Below are positions 1 through 6,778 of a stretch of 9,746 bases of DNA, one piece after another. The notes under the pieces are model-generated. The model made no database searches and was not told where the DNA came from. It worked only from the letters and a program-made list of their open reading frames with translations. Origin of the DNA: Treponema sp. (GTDB taxonomy: Bacteria; Spirochaetota; Spirochaetia; Treponematales; Breznakiellaceae); NCBI GenBank assembly GCA_031259345.1, contig JAIRLQ010000300.1, forward strand, positions 1 through 9,746, written 5' to 3'. The number at the start of each line of letters is the position of its first letter. The stretch's first letter is position 1. Position numbers and translations under genes: made by a program.

Positions 1-576
1 TACCGCAATGGAACGGGCTGTGGAAAGATGCCAGTTGTCTTCCCAGGGACCGTCCGGGTCTGTTATTTCATTATCGGTATGGCCTTCGATTCTAAAGCGC
101 TTTCCCCTAACTTCATCGGAATTAAGAAGCGACGCCAGGCGGATCAAAATGTCCCTGGTGCTTTCGTAATTTATCCGGGCGCTGGCAGGGGCAAAAAACG
201 CGTCCGATGCCAGGCTTATTACAAGCCCCCGTTCGTCGTGGGTAATCTTGACTTTATTGGATTTTACTTCGGGATTAAAAAGGCTTACGGCCTTACGCAA
301 AGCCTGTCCCAAGGCTTTGCCTTTATCCATTGAAGGCAGGGACATTATGGTATTCCCCAAATCCGCGCTTTTGCCCGACGAAAGGGTTTGGCCGCCCGAA
401 GACGCTCCCAGCCCGATATTGTTAAACGCCGAAATCATTGCCGCCATTTGGGCGGGATCTACATCATCGGGGTTAAAAAGGGCGACAAAGAAGCAGAGCA
501 AAAGGGTAACCATGTCGGAATAGGTTACGATCCATTCATTGGATGCTCCGCCTGCATCAGATTTTTTCTTCGCCAT
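1..576 (-). CDS. motB: Flagellar motor stator protein MotB (partial, 3' end off window)
   Basis: MotB pairs with MotA to form the ion-conducting stator and anchors it to peptidoglycan. The frame is open from an ATG at 576 to the left edge, giving 192 residues with no stop, so the C-terminus is missing. Residues 15-34 form the single membrane segment, beginning WIVTYSDMVTLL; Asp21 matches the essential ion-binding aspartate of MotB. Residues about 110-192 are the start of the OmpA-like peptidoglycan-binding domain, with IEGHTDN at 163-169 and the NWHLSTAR signature at 181-188. The start lies 2 nt after the motA stop, and an AAGG sequence inside the end of motA serves as ribosome binding site. 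The first 14 residues are basic, as usual for MotB. The identification is secure; only the length is unknown. Confidence 0.95.
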   Translation of the reverse strand, partial: MAKKKSDAGGASNEWIVTYSDMVTLLLCFFVALFNPDDVDPAQMAAMISAFNNIGLGASSGGQTLSSGKSADLGNTIMSLPSMDKGKALGQALRKAVSLFNPEVKSNKVKITHDERGLVISLASDAFFAPASARINYESTRDILIRLASLLNSDEVRGKRFRIEGHTDNEITDPDGPWEDNWHLSTARSIAV

Positions 577-578
577 TA

Positions 579-1361
579 CTAATCCTTAAGGAATTCAGCT
601 TCGGCCGCTTTCCTGGATATAGGATCAAGATACGAAAGCAGCTTGGTCGCAAGAATTCGCGGGTTATCCCCGGCCTGTATTGAAAGTATGCCTTCAATCA
701 TCATTTCTTTGGTTTTGGCCTCCGCGCCATCCCTGCTTTTAAGCTTGGCTGCCAGGGGGATCATTATCAGGTTGGCTATTATTGACCCGTACAGGGTAGT
801 GATAAGGGCGACGGCCATGTTTGGCCCCAGGGCGCTTTTGTCTTCCAGATTTTTTAACATGCCAATAAGACCGATTACCGTACCTAACATTCCGAGACCC
901 GGGGCCAGGCCGGCCCAAGAGTTTATCTGGCCGATTTTGTTCACATGGCGTTCCTGTATCTGGTTTAGTTCGGTTTCCATAAGGGTGCGGATTATTTCGG
1001 CATCGGTTCCGTCAACTACCAGGCGAAGCCCTTTTTTCATAAATTCATCGTTAAGATCTTCAAGCTCTTCTTCCAGAGCCAGGAGGCCTTCGCGCCTGGC
1101 CTTTTCCGACATGGACATAAGTTTTTGGATAATACCGGTTTCATTAAGGTTTGTGACATTGAAACAAAGGCTTATGGTTCCAAATACGCCGATGCCGCCC
1201 GTAATGCTGCCGGCGGTAAAAAGGGCCGCATAGGAACCAACTACGACTATCAAGACTGAAGGAATATCAACAAAGGTTAACATGCTGGATCCGGAAGAAA
1301 CAATGCCAAGGACAATCATACCGAAACTGCCAATCAATCCAATTATGCTAGATAGATCCAT
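579..1361 (-). CDS. motA: Flagellar motor stator protein MotA
   Basis: MotA is the inner-membrane stator subunit that surrounds MotB and pushes on the rotor protein FliG. The 260-residue length is normal for non-enteric MotA. Four hydrophobic segments are visible (about 4-22, 31-52, 150-170 and 181-205). The two prolines essential in MotA correspond to P154 (in APGLGMLGT) and P202 (in IMIPLAAKL). The cytoplasmic loop carries KARREG at 87-92 and EEELEDL at 97-103, the position of the charged residues that contact FliG. The ATG at 1361 follows the flbD stop by 5 nt; a GAGGAG about 8 nt upstream lies within the end of flbD. The motB start lies 2 nt beyond its stop, so the stator pair is probably translationally coupled. 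Whether the stator uses protons or sodium cannot be decided from this sequence. Confidence 0.96.
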   Translation of the reverse strand: MDLSSIIGLIGSFGMIVLGIVSSGSSMLTFVDIPSVLIVVVGSYAALFTAGSITGGIGVFGTISLCFNVTNLNETGIIQKLMSMSEKARREGLLALEEELEDLNDEFMKKGLRLVVDGTDAEIIRTLMETELNQIQERHVNKIGQINSWAGLAPGLGMLGTVIGLIGMLKNLEDKSALGPNMAVALITTLYGSIIANLIMIPLAAKLKSRDGAEAKTKEMMIEGILSIQAGDNPRILATKLLSYLDPISRKAAEAEFLKD

Positions 1362-1366
1362 TCTGC

Positions 1367-1564
1367 CTACTCCTCATTCTTAAAAAACCCGATGCGTTTC
1401 CGGTAATCCACTATACGGTTAATAACCTCATCTACAGATTCTTTTACTACCACCGATTTGCCGGACAGCATAAAAAAAGTTGTGTCCGGGCGCATCTCAA
1501 TGTACTCAATCTGGTGGGGATTTAGGTAATACGCGACGCCGTTAAGGCGGGTTACTTTAATCAT
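1367..1564 (-). CDS. flbD: Flagellar protein FlbD (SwrD-like torque factor)
   Basis: This small cytosolic protein belongs to the FlbD/SwrD family, which lies beside the stator or hook genes in spirochaetes and Firmicutes; the Bacillus member SwrD raises flagellar torque. The protein from ATG 1564 is 65 residues and begins MIKVTRLNGVAYYLNP, the family's canonical N-terminus, followed by IEYIEMRPDTTFFMLSGKSVVV and a charged helical tail. It sits between flgE and motA, as in Borrelia and Treponema. The start is debatable: ATG 1564 has no clear ribosome binding site, only an A-rich run preceded by CCTGAT. An in-frame TTG at 1603 does have an AGGA six bases upstream and would add 13 residues (78 in all). 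I favour 1564 because family members begin there. The upstream region is a stem-loop described separately. Confidence 0.9.
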   Translation of the reverse strand: MIKVTRLNGVAYYLNPHQIEYIEMRPDTTFFMLSGKSVVVKESVDEVINRIVDYRKRIGFFKNEE

Positions 1565-1579
1565 TTTTTTTATCAGGCC

Positions 1580-1628
1580 CAGGGAATAAGCGGCAGGCGC
1601 CAATTCATTTCCTGCTCACTATTCCCTG
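1580..1628 (-). promoter_or_regulatory. Nested stem-loop between flgE and flbD
   Basis: Seen directly: CAGGGAATA (1580-1588) pairs perfectly with TATTCCCTG (1620-1628). Inside it, GCAGG (1593-1597) pairs with CCTGC (1611-1615), leaving a symmetrical 4x4 internal loop and a 13-nt apical loop. In the minus-strand transcript the inner stem contains the AGG of the only good ribosome binding site in this spacer, and the apical loop holds an ATG (1608) and a TTG (1603). The ATG opens an 11-codon reading frame ending TGA just before flbD; the TTG is in frame with flbD. No U-run follows, so it is not a typical terminator. A role in tuning FlbD output relative to FlgE, or as an RNA processing site, is inference. 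Confidence 0.5.
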
Positions 1629-1639
1629 TTCCTTTATCC

Positions 1640-3040
1640 TTACCTCTTCAATGTCAGCAATTCCTGCAGCAACTGGTCGGCTGTTTGTATGGTACGGGAA
1701 TTCACCTGGAAACCCCGCTGGGTAATGATCATGTCCGTGAGCTGATCGGCCATATCCACATTGGACATTTCCAGAGCCCCTGATATAATCTTCCCCTTAC
1801 CGGCAATACCCGATGGGCCTACATTGGGGTCCCCGGAGTTGTTTGTTACCCTAAAGGTATTGTCCCCGGCTTTTTCAAGGCCCCCCTGGTTGGGGAAGCT
1901 TGCCAGGGCTACCTGCCCTATAATGCGGTTTGTGCCGTTGGAATAAATGCCCGTGATAACCCCGGAATTGTCAATGGTAAAGTTATCCATGTAACCCATG
2001 GTGTGGCCGTCCTGGGTTACCGCTTTGGTAGAGCTTGATTCGGCAAACTGGGTGATGGAGTTCAATGTGCTCCCTACAGTACCCAGATTAAGCTGGAAAT
2101 TTTGCCGTACCATGGCGCCGTCGGCTCCGGGTGTGGCGCTTTGCACGTCGTAGGCTATGTTCATGATAACAGGCCCTTCGCCCCCCGATGTATTACCCGC
2201 CCCATCGGCGGCGCTCTGCAGGGTGCCGTTGTTGTTAAAGGTAACGGTAAAAACCGCGGGCCCTCCCGCCTGGGGGGCTTCAACCCCAAGGCCGATAGAG
2301 GCATTGGTGGGGATTTCGCTTTCCGGGTCTACCGAAACCGCGGCGTTCCAGGAATTGTTTACCCCGGGCACCCTGGTAAACTGTACGCTCAACTGGTGCA
2401 CTTCCCCAAAAGAGTCATAAATCTTGATAGGCGAAGACCAGGTGCCGTCCCGGGTTTGAAGTTCGTTAGCGCCTTCGGGAATTTCGGGGGTGCGTTTATC
2501 AAGGTTACAGGCGTAGTTTACCACCGCGGTAGCCCTGGCGGGGTCTTTTGAACCCACAGGGATAACCAGATCTTCAACATCCCCCGAAGTATTAAGGGAC
2601 ATAATGCCGTTTAATTCCTGGGCCATCCAGCCCTTTACCATCATACCGTTGGCGGGGTCAACCAGAGTACCGTTTTCGTCAATATTGAAAGCGCCGTCCC
2701 GGGTATAAAGAAAGCTTCCCCTGTCGTCAAGGACGAAAAAGCCCGTGCCCTGTATGGCAAGGTCGGTACCGATACCGGTGGTTTGCAGCGTCCCCTGAAT
2801 GTGGACAGTGTCGATAGACGCCACAGACATGCCAAGGCCGACTTCTTTTGGGTTTACGCCGCCCAAAGACTCTGTAGGGCTGGCTGCGCCCGAAAGCTGT
2901 TGATAAAAAATATCCTGAAAATTCACCCGGTTCCGCTTAAAACCGTAGGTGTTGATGTTGGCAAGGTTATTGCCAATTACATCCATTCTTGTCTGGTGAT
3001 TTTGAAGTCCCGACACGCCGGAAAACAATGATCGCATCAT
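1640..3040 (-). CDS. flgE: Flagellar hook protein FlgE
   Basis: FlgE polymerises into the hook, the universal joint between the motor and the periplasmic filament. The 466-residue protein starts MMRSLFSGVSGLQNHQTRMD with VIGNNLANINTYGFKR, the flagellar rod/hook N-terminal domain. The central part is the hook D1/D2 region (about 90-380). The C-terminus ends NVDMADQLTDMIITQRGFQ and a helical LLQELLTLKR, the family's C-terminal assembly domain. Lys165 (VGSKDPARA) and Cys178 (NYACNLDKR) fall at the same numbers as the residues that form the lysinoalanine cross-link in Treponema denticola FlgE, followed by Asn179. The ATG at 3040 has an AAGGAGAG sequence about 11 nt upstream; a second ATG follows at once (3037). 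The flgD stop is 22 nt upstream. Identification is secure. Confidence 0.97.
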   Translation of the reverse strand: MMRSLFSGVSGLQNHQTRMDVIGNNLANINTYGFKRNRVNFQDIFYQQLSGAASPTESLGGVNPKEVGLGMSVASIDTVHIQGTLQTTGIGTDLAIQGTGFFVLDDRGSFLYTRDGAFNIDENGTLVDPANGMMVKGWMAQELNGIMSLNTSGDVEDLVIPVGSKDPARATAVVNYACNLDKRTPEIPEGANELQTRDGTWSSPIKIYDSFGEVHQLSVQFTRVPGVNNSWNAAVSVDPESEIPTNASIGLGVEAPQAGGPAVFTVTFNNNGTLQSAADGAGNTSGGEGPVIMNIAYDVQSATPGADGAMVRQNFQLNLGTVGSTLNSITQFAESSSTKAVTQDGHTMGYMDNFTIDNSGVITGIYSNGTNRIIGQVALASFPNQGGLEKAGDNTFRVTNNSGDPNVGPSGIAGKGKIISGALEMSNVDMADQLTDMIITQRGFQVNSRTIQTADQLLQELLTLKR

Positions 3041-3062
3041 AAGCCGTAACTCTCCTTATTCC

Positions 3063-3506
3063 TCATTCCTCATAAACTTTAACTACCTGGTCCCAGTTAT
3101 AGTAAACGCCATTTACCAAAACCTGGGGGATTTCCCCACGGGTTACGGCGTTAACATAACCCTGGGCGACTCTGTCTTCTCCAAGCTTTACTTCCACGGA
3201 TTTACCCAAAGCCGAATTGGCTTCGCTTCCCTGGATCATCCTCGCCATATTGGCAAAGTCCGCCGCCATGTTTTTCATCTGCTCAAGACTGGTAAACTGC
3301 GCCATCTGGGCGATAAATTCCTTGTCTTCCAGCGGGGCTGTAGGGTCCTGATGGGCAAGCTGGGTTAAAAGGAGCTTTAAAAAGTCATCCTTTCCCAGTT
3401 CCTGCTGGGGGTTTCTCCCCTTGTTTACCTTTGCGTTATGCTCATCGGCGATACGCCTAAGCTCCTCCATCTGGTCGCTGTTCATAGTTGCTTTAATCGG
3501 TTCCAT
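3063..3506 (-). CDS. flgD: Flagellar hook assembly (capping) protein FlgD
   Basis: FlgD caps the growing hook and guides FlgE subunits into place. The 147-residue protein contains the conserved FlgD N-terminal block at 38-80, GKDDFLKLLLTQLAHQDP followed by PLEDKEFIAQMAQFTSLEQM. The C-terminal part (about 100-145) has GKSVEVKLGEDRVAQGYV and a short beta-rich tail. It is much shorter than the enterobacterial protein (about 230 residues) and lacks room for the full C-terminal Tudor/Ig-like domains; short FlgD forms are usual in spirochaetes. The ATG at 3506 has an AGGAG six bases upstream that overlaps the fliK stop region; the fliK stop is 9 nt before the start. A second methionine lies at residue 8, but the ribosome binding site supports the first. 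Confidence 0.94.
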   Translation of the reverse strand: MEPIKATMNSDQMEELRRIADEHNAKVNKGRNPQQELGKDDFLKLLLTQLAHQDPTAPLEDKEFIAQMAQFTSLEQMKNMAADFANMARMIQGSEANSALGKSVEVKLGEDRVAQGYVNAVTRGEIPQVLVNGVYYNWDQVVKVYEE

Positions 3507-3515
3507 TTATCGCTC

Positions 3516-4901
3516 CTAAACTAACAAGTTTATGCCCGGGGCATGCTTTTGCCCTTCGGACATAGTCATTTCCGCTTCAAGCGGGGCATCGTATCTGGCC
3601 GCCGCAATAGCGGTCTCAAAGATACTAAATTCTTCGCTCCGTTGCTCCGGGCCGAAATTCCCGCTTTCGGCAAAACTTTCGGATGAATTCCCGCCGGAAA
3701 AACTCATTTCAAGGCTGGTTTTTCCAAAACCCGAATCCTGAAACTGTTTTTCCAAAACCGGAAGTTCCCTTTTCAGGGCACTAAAAGCTTCGGCGCTTTC
3801 CACAAAAATATGGCCTGTTATCTTGTTTTCGGCCATTTCAAGGCGTATCTTTACATTCCCCAGGGTTTCGGGGCGAAGCGCAAGCTTTAAAGTTCCCTGC
3901 CCTCCGTCCCGGAGTACCAACGACGCCTGCTTTACTATGTCCGTATTGACATTTTCGTGAAGTTCCCGGGCCAGGGCATCGGCAAAATCTGAAGGGCTAA
4001 AGCTTTGCGCCTCGCTGCCGGAGCGCCTTCCCCCAGGCCCTTCCAGGCTGAGTTCTACAGGGATTTCCGCATCTACATGTTCCGTTCCCGGGACAGAGAT
4101 CGCCTGGGACTTAAATGCTTCGCCTTCCCTTTGAATAACGGTTTTGTTTGTCCTTAAGTCCCGAACTTCCACAGAAATCTTGTTTTTGTCCTTTTTTGGG
4201 CGATCTCCGGCATTTGTGACATCTTCTTTTTTGGGAGCCGCCTGGGACAAACCCGCAAGATCCGGCTTTTGGAGAGCCAAAAACTCATAGCTTTCGGTTT
4301 CTGAATTTCCGGCGGAGGAAGCCGCAAAAGTTTGGGCATTTTCCTTTTTACTTTCCTTTGTCATTTCGGCTTTGGCAGAATCAAAAACAGCCTCTTCAAT
4401 GCCTTTAAGGGCTGTTTCTTTAAAAAGGCCGTCCCCGGCGGCGGCATCTTCATCAACTAAAAGCTTTTGTACGCCGCTTTTGAGCAAACCGGACTCTTTA
4501 GCAGACAGGTTTGGGCCTTCCAAAACGGCTTCGTTTGGGGGACTGATGAGAGGGTTATTCAGCGCCTGCCCAAGGAAGGCAAGGATTTCGTCCTGACCGG
4601 ATGAATGATCTGAAATGTCTTCTGCGGCAAGAGGGCCGCCGGATTTTGGTTTTGTATTTTTTAATGAAACTTTACCCTGGCCGGCGGCTCGCGGCGTTTT
4701 AGCCAATTGTTCCCCGCCGGCATTTGTCCGCGAAACCGGCGCGGTACTCCTCCCCTTGCCTAAAAGGCCTTCCAGAAGTTTAGCGAAAGCGCCCGCTTTT
4801 CCTTTGCCCCGGCTTTTTTTAAATACCATAGATTCCAAAGCCTGAGTATCCGGATTATGCGCAGTGGTTTGGGTTTGTATGGGGGTGGAAATGTCGTTCA
4901 C
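3516..4901 (-). CDS. fliK: Flagellar hook-length control protein FliK (FlbC/Tap1 type)
   Basis: FliK is a secreted molecular ruler that measures the hook and switches export specificity from hook to filament. Of its 461 residues, the first 300 are low-complexity and rich in Lys, Glu, Ser, Ala and Gly, as expected for the flexible ruler part. Residues about 303-402 form the conserved hook-length domain: DFADALARELHE, the core TLKLALRPETLGNVKIRLEM (337-356), then ITGHIFVESAEAFSALKREL. A 60-residue low-complexity tail follows. The start is GTG at 4901, with an AAGGAGG eight bases upstream, the strongest ribosome binding site in the window; an AT-rich hairpin lies just before it. The position between flbB and flgD matches Borrelia flbC and Treponema tap1. 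The N-terminal half would not be recognisable by similarity alone. Confidence 0.9.
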   Translation of the reverse strand: MNDISTPIQTQTTAHNPDTQALESMVFKKSRGKGKAGAFAKLLEGLLGKGRSTAPVSRTNAGGEQLAKTPRAAGQGKVSLKNTKPKSGGPLAAEDISDHSSGQDEILAFLGQALNNPLISPPNEAVLEGPNLSAKESGLLKSGVQKLLVDEDAAAGDGLFKETALKGIEEAVFDSAKAEMTKESKKENAQTFAASSAGNSETESYEFLALQKPDLAGLSQAAPKKEDVTNAGDRPKKDKNKISVEVRDLRTNKTVIQREGEAFKSQAISVPGTEHVDAEIPVELSLEGPGGRRSGSEAQSFSPSDFADALARELHENVNTDIVKQASLVLRDGGQGTLKLALRPETLGNVKIRLEMAENKITGHIFVESAEAFSALKRELPVLEKQFQDSGFGKTSLEMSFSGGNSSESFAESGNFGPEQRSEEFSIFETAIAAARYDAPLEAEMTMSEGQKHAPGINLLV

Positions 4902-4917
4902 CGCCCGTGCCTCCTTG

Positions 4918-4942
4918 AGTAAAAAATTTCCAATTTTTTACT
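4918..4942 (-). promoter_or_regulatory. Perfect AT-rich hairpin before the fliK ribosome binding site
   Basis: AGTAAAAAATT (4918-4928) and AATTTTTTACT (4932-4942) are perfect 11-bp inverted repeats separated by 3 bases. In the minus-strand transcript the hairpin ends about two bases before the AAGGAGG of fliK. It lies in the 77-bp spacer between flbB and fliK. The stem has nine A-T pairs and only two G-C pairs, so its RNA stability is modest. It is also not followed by a U-run outside the stem, so a terminator role is unlikely. It could influence translation initiation of fliK, act as an RNase site, or be a protein-binding operator. Only the symmetry itself is seen; function is inference. Confidence 0.5.
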
Positions 4943-4978
4943 GCCGGGATAAACCGAAGAGCCGCGGCGAACGCCGTT

Positions 4979-5623
4979 TTAATCCAAGCCTGAAGGCCTC
5001 CCCACCATTTTCCGGCTAATTTCAGCCGCCCGCCCTGATTCCATCAAGGACAGCCAATAGGGCACAATGGATGAACTTCCTTCCGCCTGGGCAATCTCGT
5101 CGGTTTTCCTGAGAACATCGATAATATCCTGATCGTCCATGGCCGTTAAAATACCCACCGCCCGTTCAGGGGGCATTCCGGTCAGGTTCCGGGCATTGCT
5201 TTCGATGTTCCTATTCTTAATGTCGGCATCAGAAAGTTGAGCATTAAAGGATTTCTCCCGTTCATCCAGCGCTTTTTGTCTTTCTTCAAGATCCTGGGCC
5301 ATTTGATTGATTTCGCCCATGCGGTTTTGTATATCCTGTTCCTTTTTATCCAGTTCCATATTGCGGAGTTCCAGGGCTTCCAGCCTGACCGCAAGACGTT
5401 CGGCGTCAAGGTCGAGCTGAGCTTCCTGCGCCGGAAGAGAGGCCTGGCTGCGGCCGCTTCCCTTTAAGAACGGTATACGCTCAAAAACCGGCGCCAGAAA
5501 AGTTTTTGCGTCAATAATATTAAGATAATCAAACCAGAGTACGCCGCCGCCGGCCAGCGCCAATATCAGAATCAGCAGAACAAAAATCCTGCCTAAAATA
5601 CGAGGCCCTCCGCTGTTTGCCAC
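4979..5623 (-). CDS. flbB: Periplasmic flagellar collar protein FlbB (MotE-like)
   Basis: In Borrelia, FlbB builds the base of the spirochaete-specific periplasmic collar around the motor and is needed for stator placement. From GTG 5623 this protein is 214 residues. It has a short polar N-terminus and one membrane segment at about 10-31 (ILGRIFVLLILILALAGGG). A long coiled coil follows (about 70-140, rich in Glu, Lys, Arg and Gln: LEALELRNMELDKKEQ). The C-terminal domain (about 148-210) reads MPPERAVGILTAMDDQDIIDVL, then YWLSLMESGRAAEISRKM, a MgtE-N/MotE-like helical domain. Identification rests on architecture and on its place directly before fliK, as in Borrelia. I chose GTG 5623, which lies 8 nt after AGGGGG; the TTG at 5629 would leave only 2 nt. 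A 77-bp spacer separates it from fliK. Motility membership is confident; the exact name is less so. Confidence 0.82.
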   Translation of the reverse strand: MANSGGPRILGRIFVLLILILALAGGGVLWFDYLNIIDAKTFLAPVFERIPFLKGSGRSQASLPAQEAQLDLDAERLAVRLEALELRNMELDKKEQDIQNRMGEINQMAQDLEERQKALDEREKSFNAQLSDADIKNRNIESNARNLTGMPPERAVGILTAMDDQDIIDVLRKTDEIAQAEGSSSIVPYWLSLMESGRAAEISRKMVGRPSGLD

Positions 5624-5661
5624 TCCCAAATCCCCCTAAACTATTCTCTTAAAAGCCCTTC

Positions 5662-5682
5662 CCAAAACCAACCGGGTTTTGG
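5662..5682 (-). promoter_or_regulatory. Inverted repeat in the metallophosphoesterase-flbB spacer
   Basis: CCAAAACC (5662-5669) and GGTTTTGG (5675-5682) are perfect 8-bp inverted repeats around a 5-nt loop, in the 66-bp gap before flbB. Short CTT/AAG flanks could extend the stem with bulges. In the minus-strand transcript the stem is followed after a few bases by GGGCTTTTAAG, with only four T residues, so it is at best a weak terminator or attenuator. It lies about 40 nt before the flbB start. It may mark the boundary between the upstream pair of genes and the motility operon. Confidence 0.4.
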
Positions 5683-5689
5683 AAAAGCC

Positions 5690-6778
5690 TCATAATACCC
5701 CTTTTTTTTGATTATCGACAATATCAGGCGAGCCTAAAAGTTCAATCCTCGCTTTAATGTAATCCAGCCTGTCCTGGTTCAAAACCGAACGGCAGTAACC
5801 GCCATGAAGCATATCAACTTTATAATAACCCCGGCTGACAAATTTCATCCCCTTGCCTTCGGTAAACCAATAAATCAGGGCTATCTTTTCATTATCCAAT
5901 TCTATGGCATTAATCCCTTTCTTGCCAATGGCGCTGCCGGAATTAAAAAGACAGGGCACCGGGAGTTCATCGCCATAAAGGCTTTCCCTAAGCACATTCC
6001 GGCGCTCGGAACGCTTGAGCTTTCCCAGTTCCCGCCTGAGGTTCTCCACTTCCCGGGCTATGTGCTCACGTTCCGCTCCGGAAGAAGCGGGATAATCACG
6101 GCAAAGCCTTTCTATTTCAAACTTTATATAATCAAAGCGCCCCAGGGATTCAAAAAGCGCCCGGTGCGTATGGCCTATTATAGAAATGCAGTCATTGTTA
6201 ATGGAAAAATTGTACGCGTGCCGCTCAACATTAAACCTTCTGTGGGGGCTTCTGGCAGAAGAAATATTCCTTACCCCTATAGGCTTTAAAAGGTATTTTA
6301 GGCCAAGGCGGATAATATTGTTAAAATCCGTATACACTTTTGAAGATTGGTGCCCGTGGTACACATAAATAGGAACCAATCCTGTTTCGATTTTTACCGC
6401 ATTGTACAGGGGATAAGGATAATCCCGCTCAAAAATAAGATCTTCGTCGTGGTTCCCCAGCGTTTTATACAAACGTCCTTGGGCGGCAAAAAGATCAAAA
6501 ACCCGGTACATGCCCGGCCAGGCCTTTTGTATATCTTTAAGCGGAAATTTTGCCAATTCTTCGATGTCGCCGTTTAAAACCAGACACCAGCCGTTTTTAT
6601 AGTAGTATTCTTCCAGGATGTACATTAAAAATTCGCCATTAGGCTGAAGATCGTCGCGGCGGCCCACGCCCATGTGAAAATCGCTTATCACCAGAACCTT
6701 GCGGCCCTGGGGAAGATCCAGCACAGCCGCCGGATTAAAACGGGGACTTATTATTTCAGAAAAAAAAGAACTGGACAT
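5690..6778 (-). CDS. Calcineurin-like metallophosphoesterase
   Basis: This 362-residue protein has the full dinuclear-metal signature of the calcineurin-like phosphoesterases: DFH (33-35), NGD (69-71), GNHD (108-111), a lone-histidine region HGH (141-143) and GHTH (202-205). All usual metal ligands are present, so it should be an active hydrolase of a phosphomonoester or phosphodiester; the substrate cannot be named. No signal peptide or membrane segment is seen, so it is probably cytoplasmic. Residues about 217-262 are a charged, probably helical insert between GHTH and the final strands (FNSGSAIG, 278-285). ATG 6778 directly abuts the TGA of the upstream exported-protein gene and has no ribosome binding site, so it probably depends on translational coupling. 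LpxH and YfcE-type enzymes share these motifs but are shorter; this is not clearly either. Confidence 0.88.
   Translation of the reverse strand: MSSSFFSEIISPRFNPAAVLDLPQGRKVLVISDFHMGVGRRDDLQPNGEFLMYILEEYYYKNGWCLVLNGDIEELAKFPLKDIQKAWPGMYRVFDLFAAQGRLYKTLGNHDEDLIFERDYPYPLYNAVKIETGLVPIYVYHGHQSSKVYTDFNNIIRLGLKYLLKPIGVRNISSARSPHRRFNVERHAYNFSINNDCISIIGHTHRALFESLGRFDYIKFEIERLCRDYPASSGAEREHIAREVENLRRELGKLKRSERRNVLRESLYGDELPVPCLFNSGSAIGKKGINAIELDNEKIALIYWFTEGKGMKFVSRGYYKVDMLHGGYCRSVLNQDRLDYIKARIELLGSPDIVDNQKKGVL
5692..5721 (-). promoter_or_regulatory. Possible sigma-70-type promoter for the flbB motility operon
   Basis: On the minus strand, TTGTCG (5716-5721) and TATTAT (5692-5697) are separated by 18 bases and resemble -35 (4 of 6) and -10 (5 of 6) boxes. 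The site lies inside the end of the metallophosphoesterase gene, so transcription would begin near 5685 and include the 5662-5682 hairpin in the leader of flbB. I saw no sigma-28-type sequence here. Such matches occur by chance in AT-rich stretches, so this is only a candidate. Confidence 0.25.

Noticed and set aside
28..582. Plus-strand frames at the left edge
   Set aside because: The minus strand encodes an unmistakable MotB across this whole interval.
643..1233. A 196-codon plus-strand frame opposite motA
   Set aside because: It is the antisense of a clearly conserved gene, with low-complexity Ser/Arg/Ile-rich translation and no recognisable motif.
2102..2551. Plus-strand frames opposite flgE
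   Set aside because: They are shadows of the hook gene, with no independent signals.
5624..5629. TTG 5629 as the flbB start
   Set aside because: It leaves only two bases after the purine-rich AGGGGG; GTG 5623 has normal spacing.
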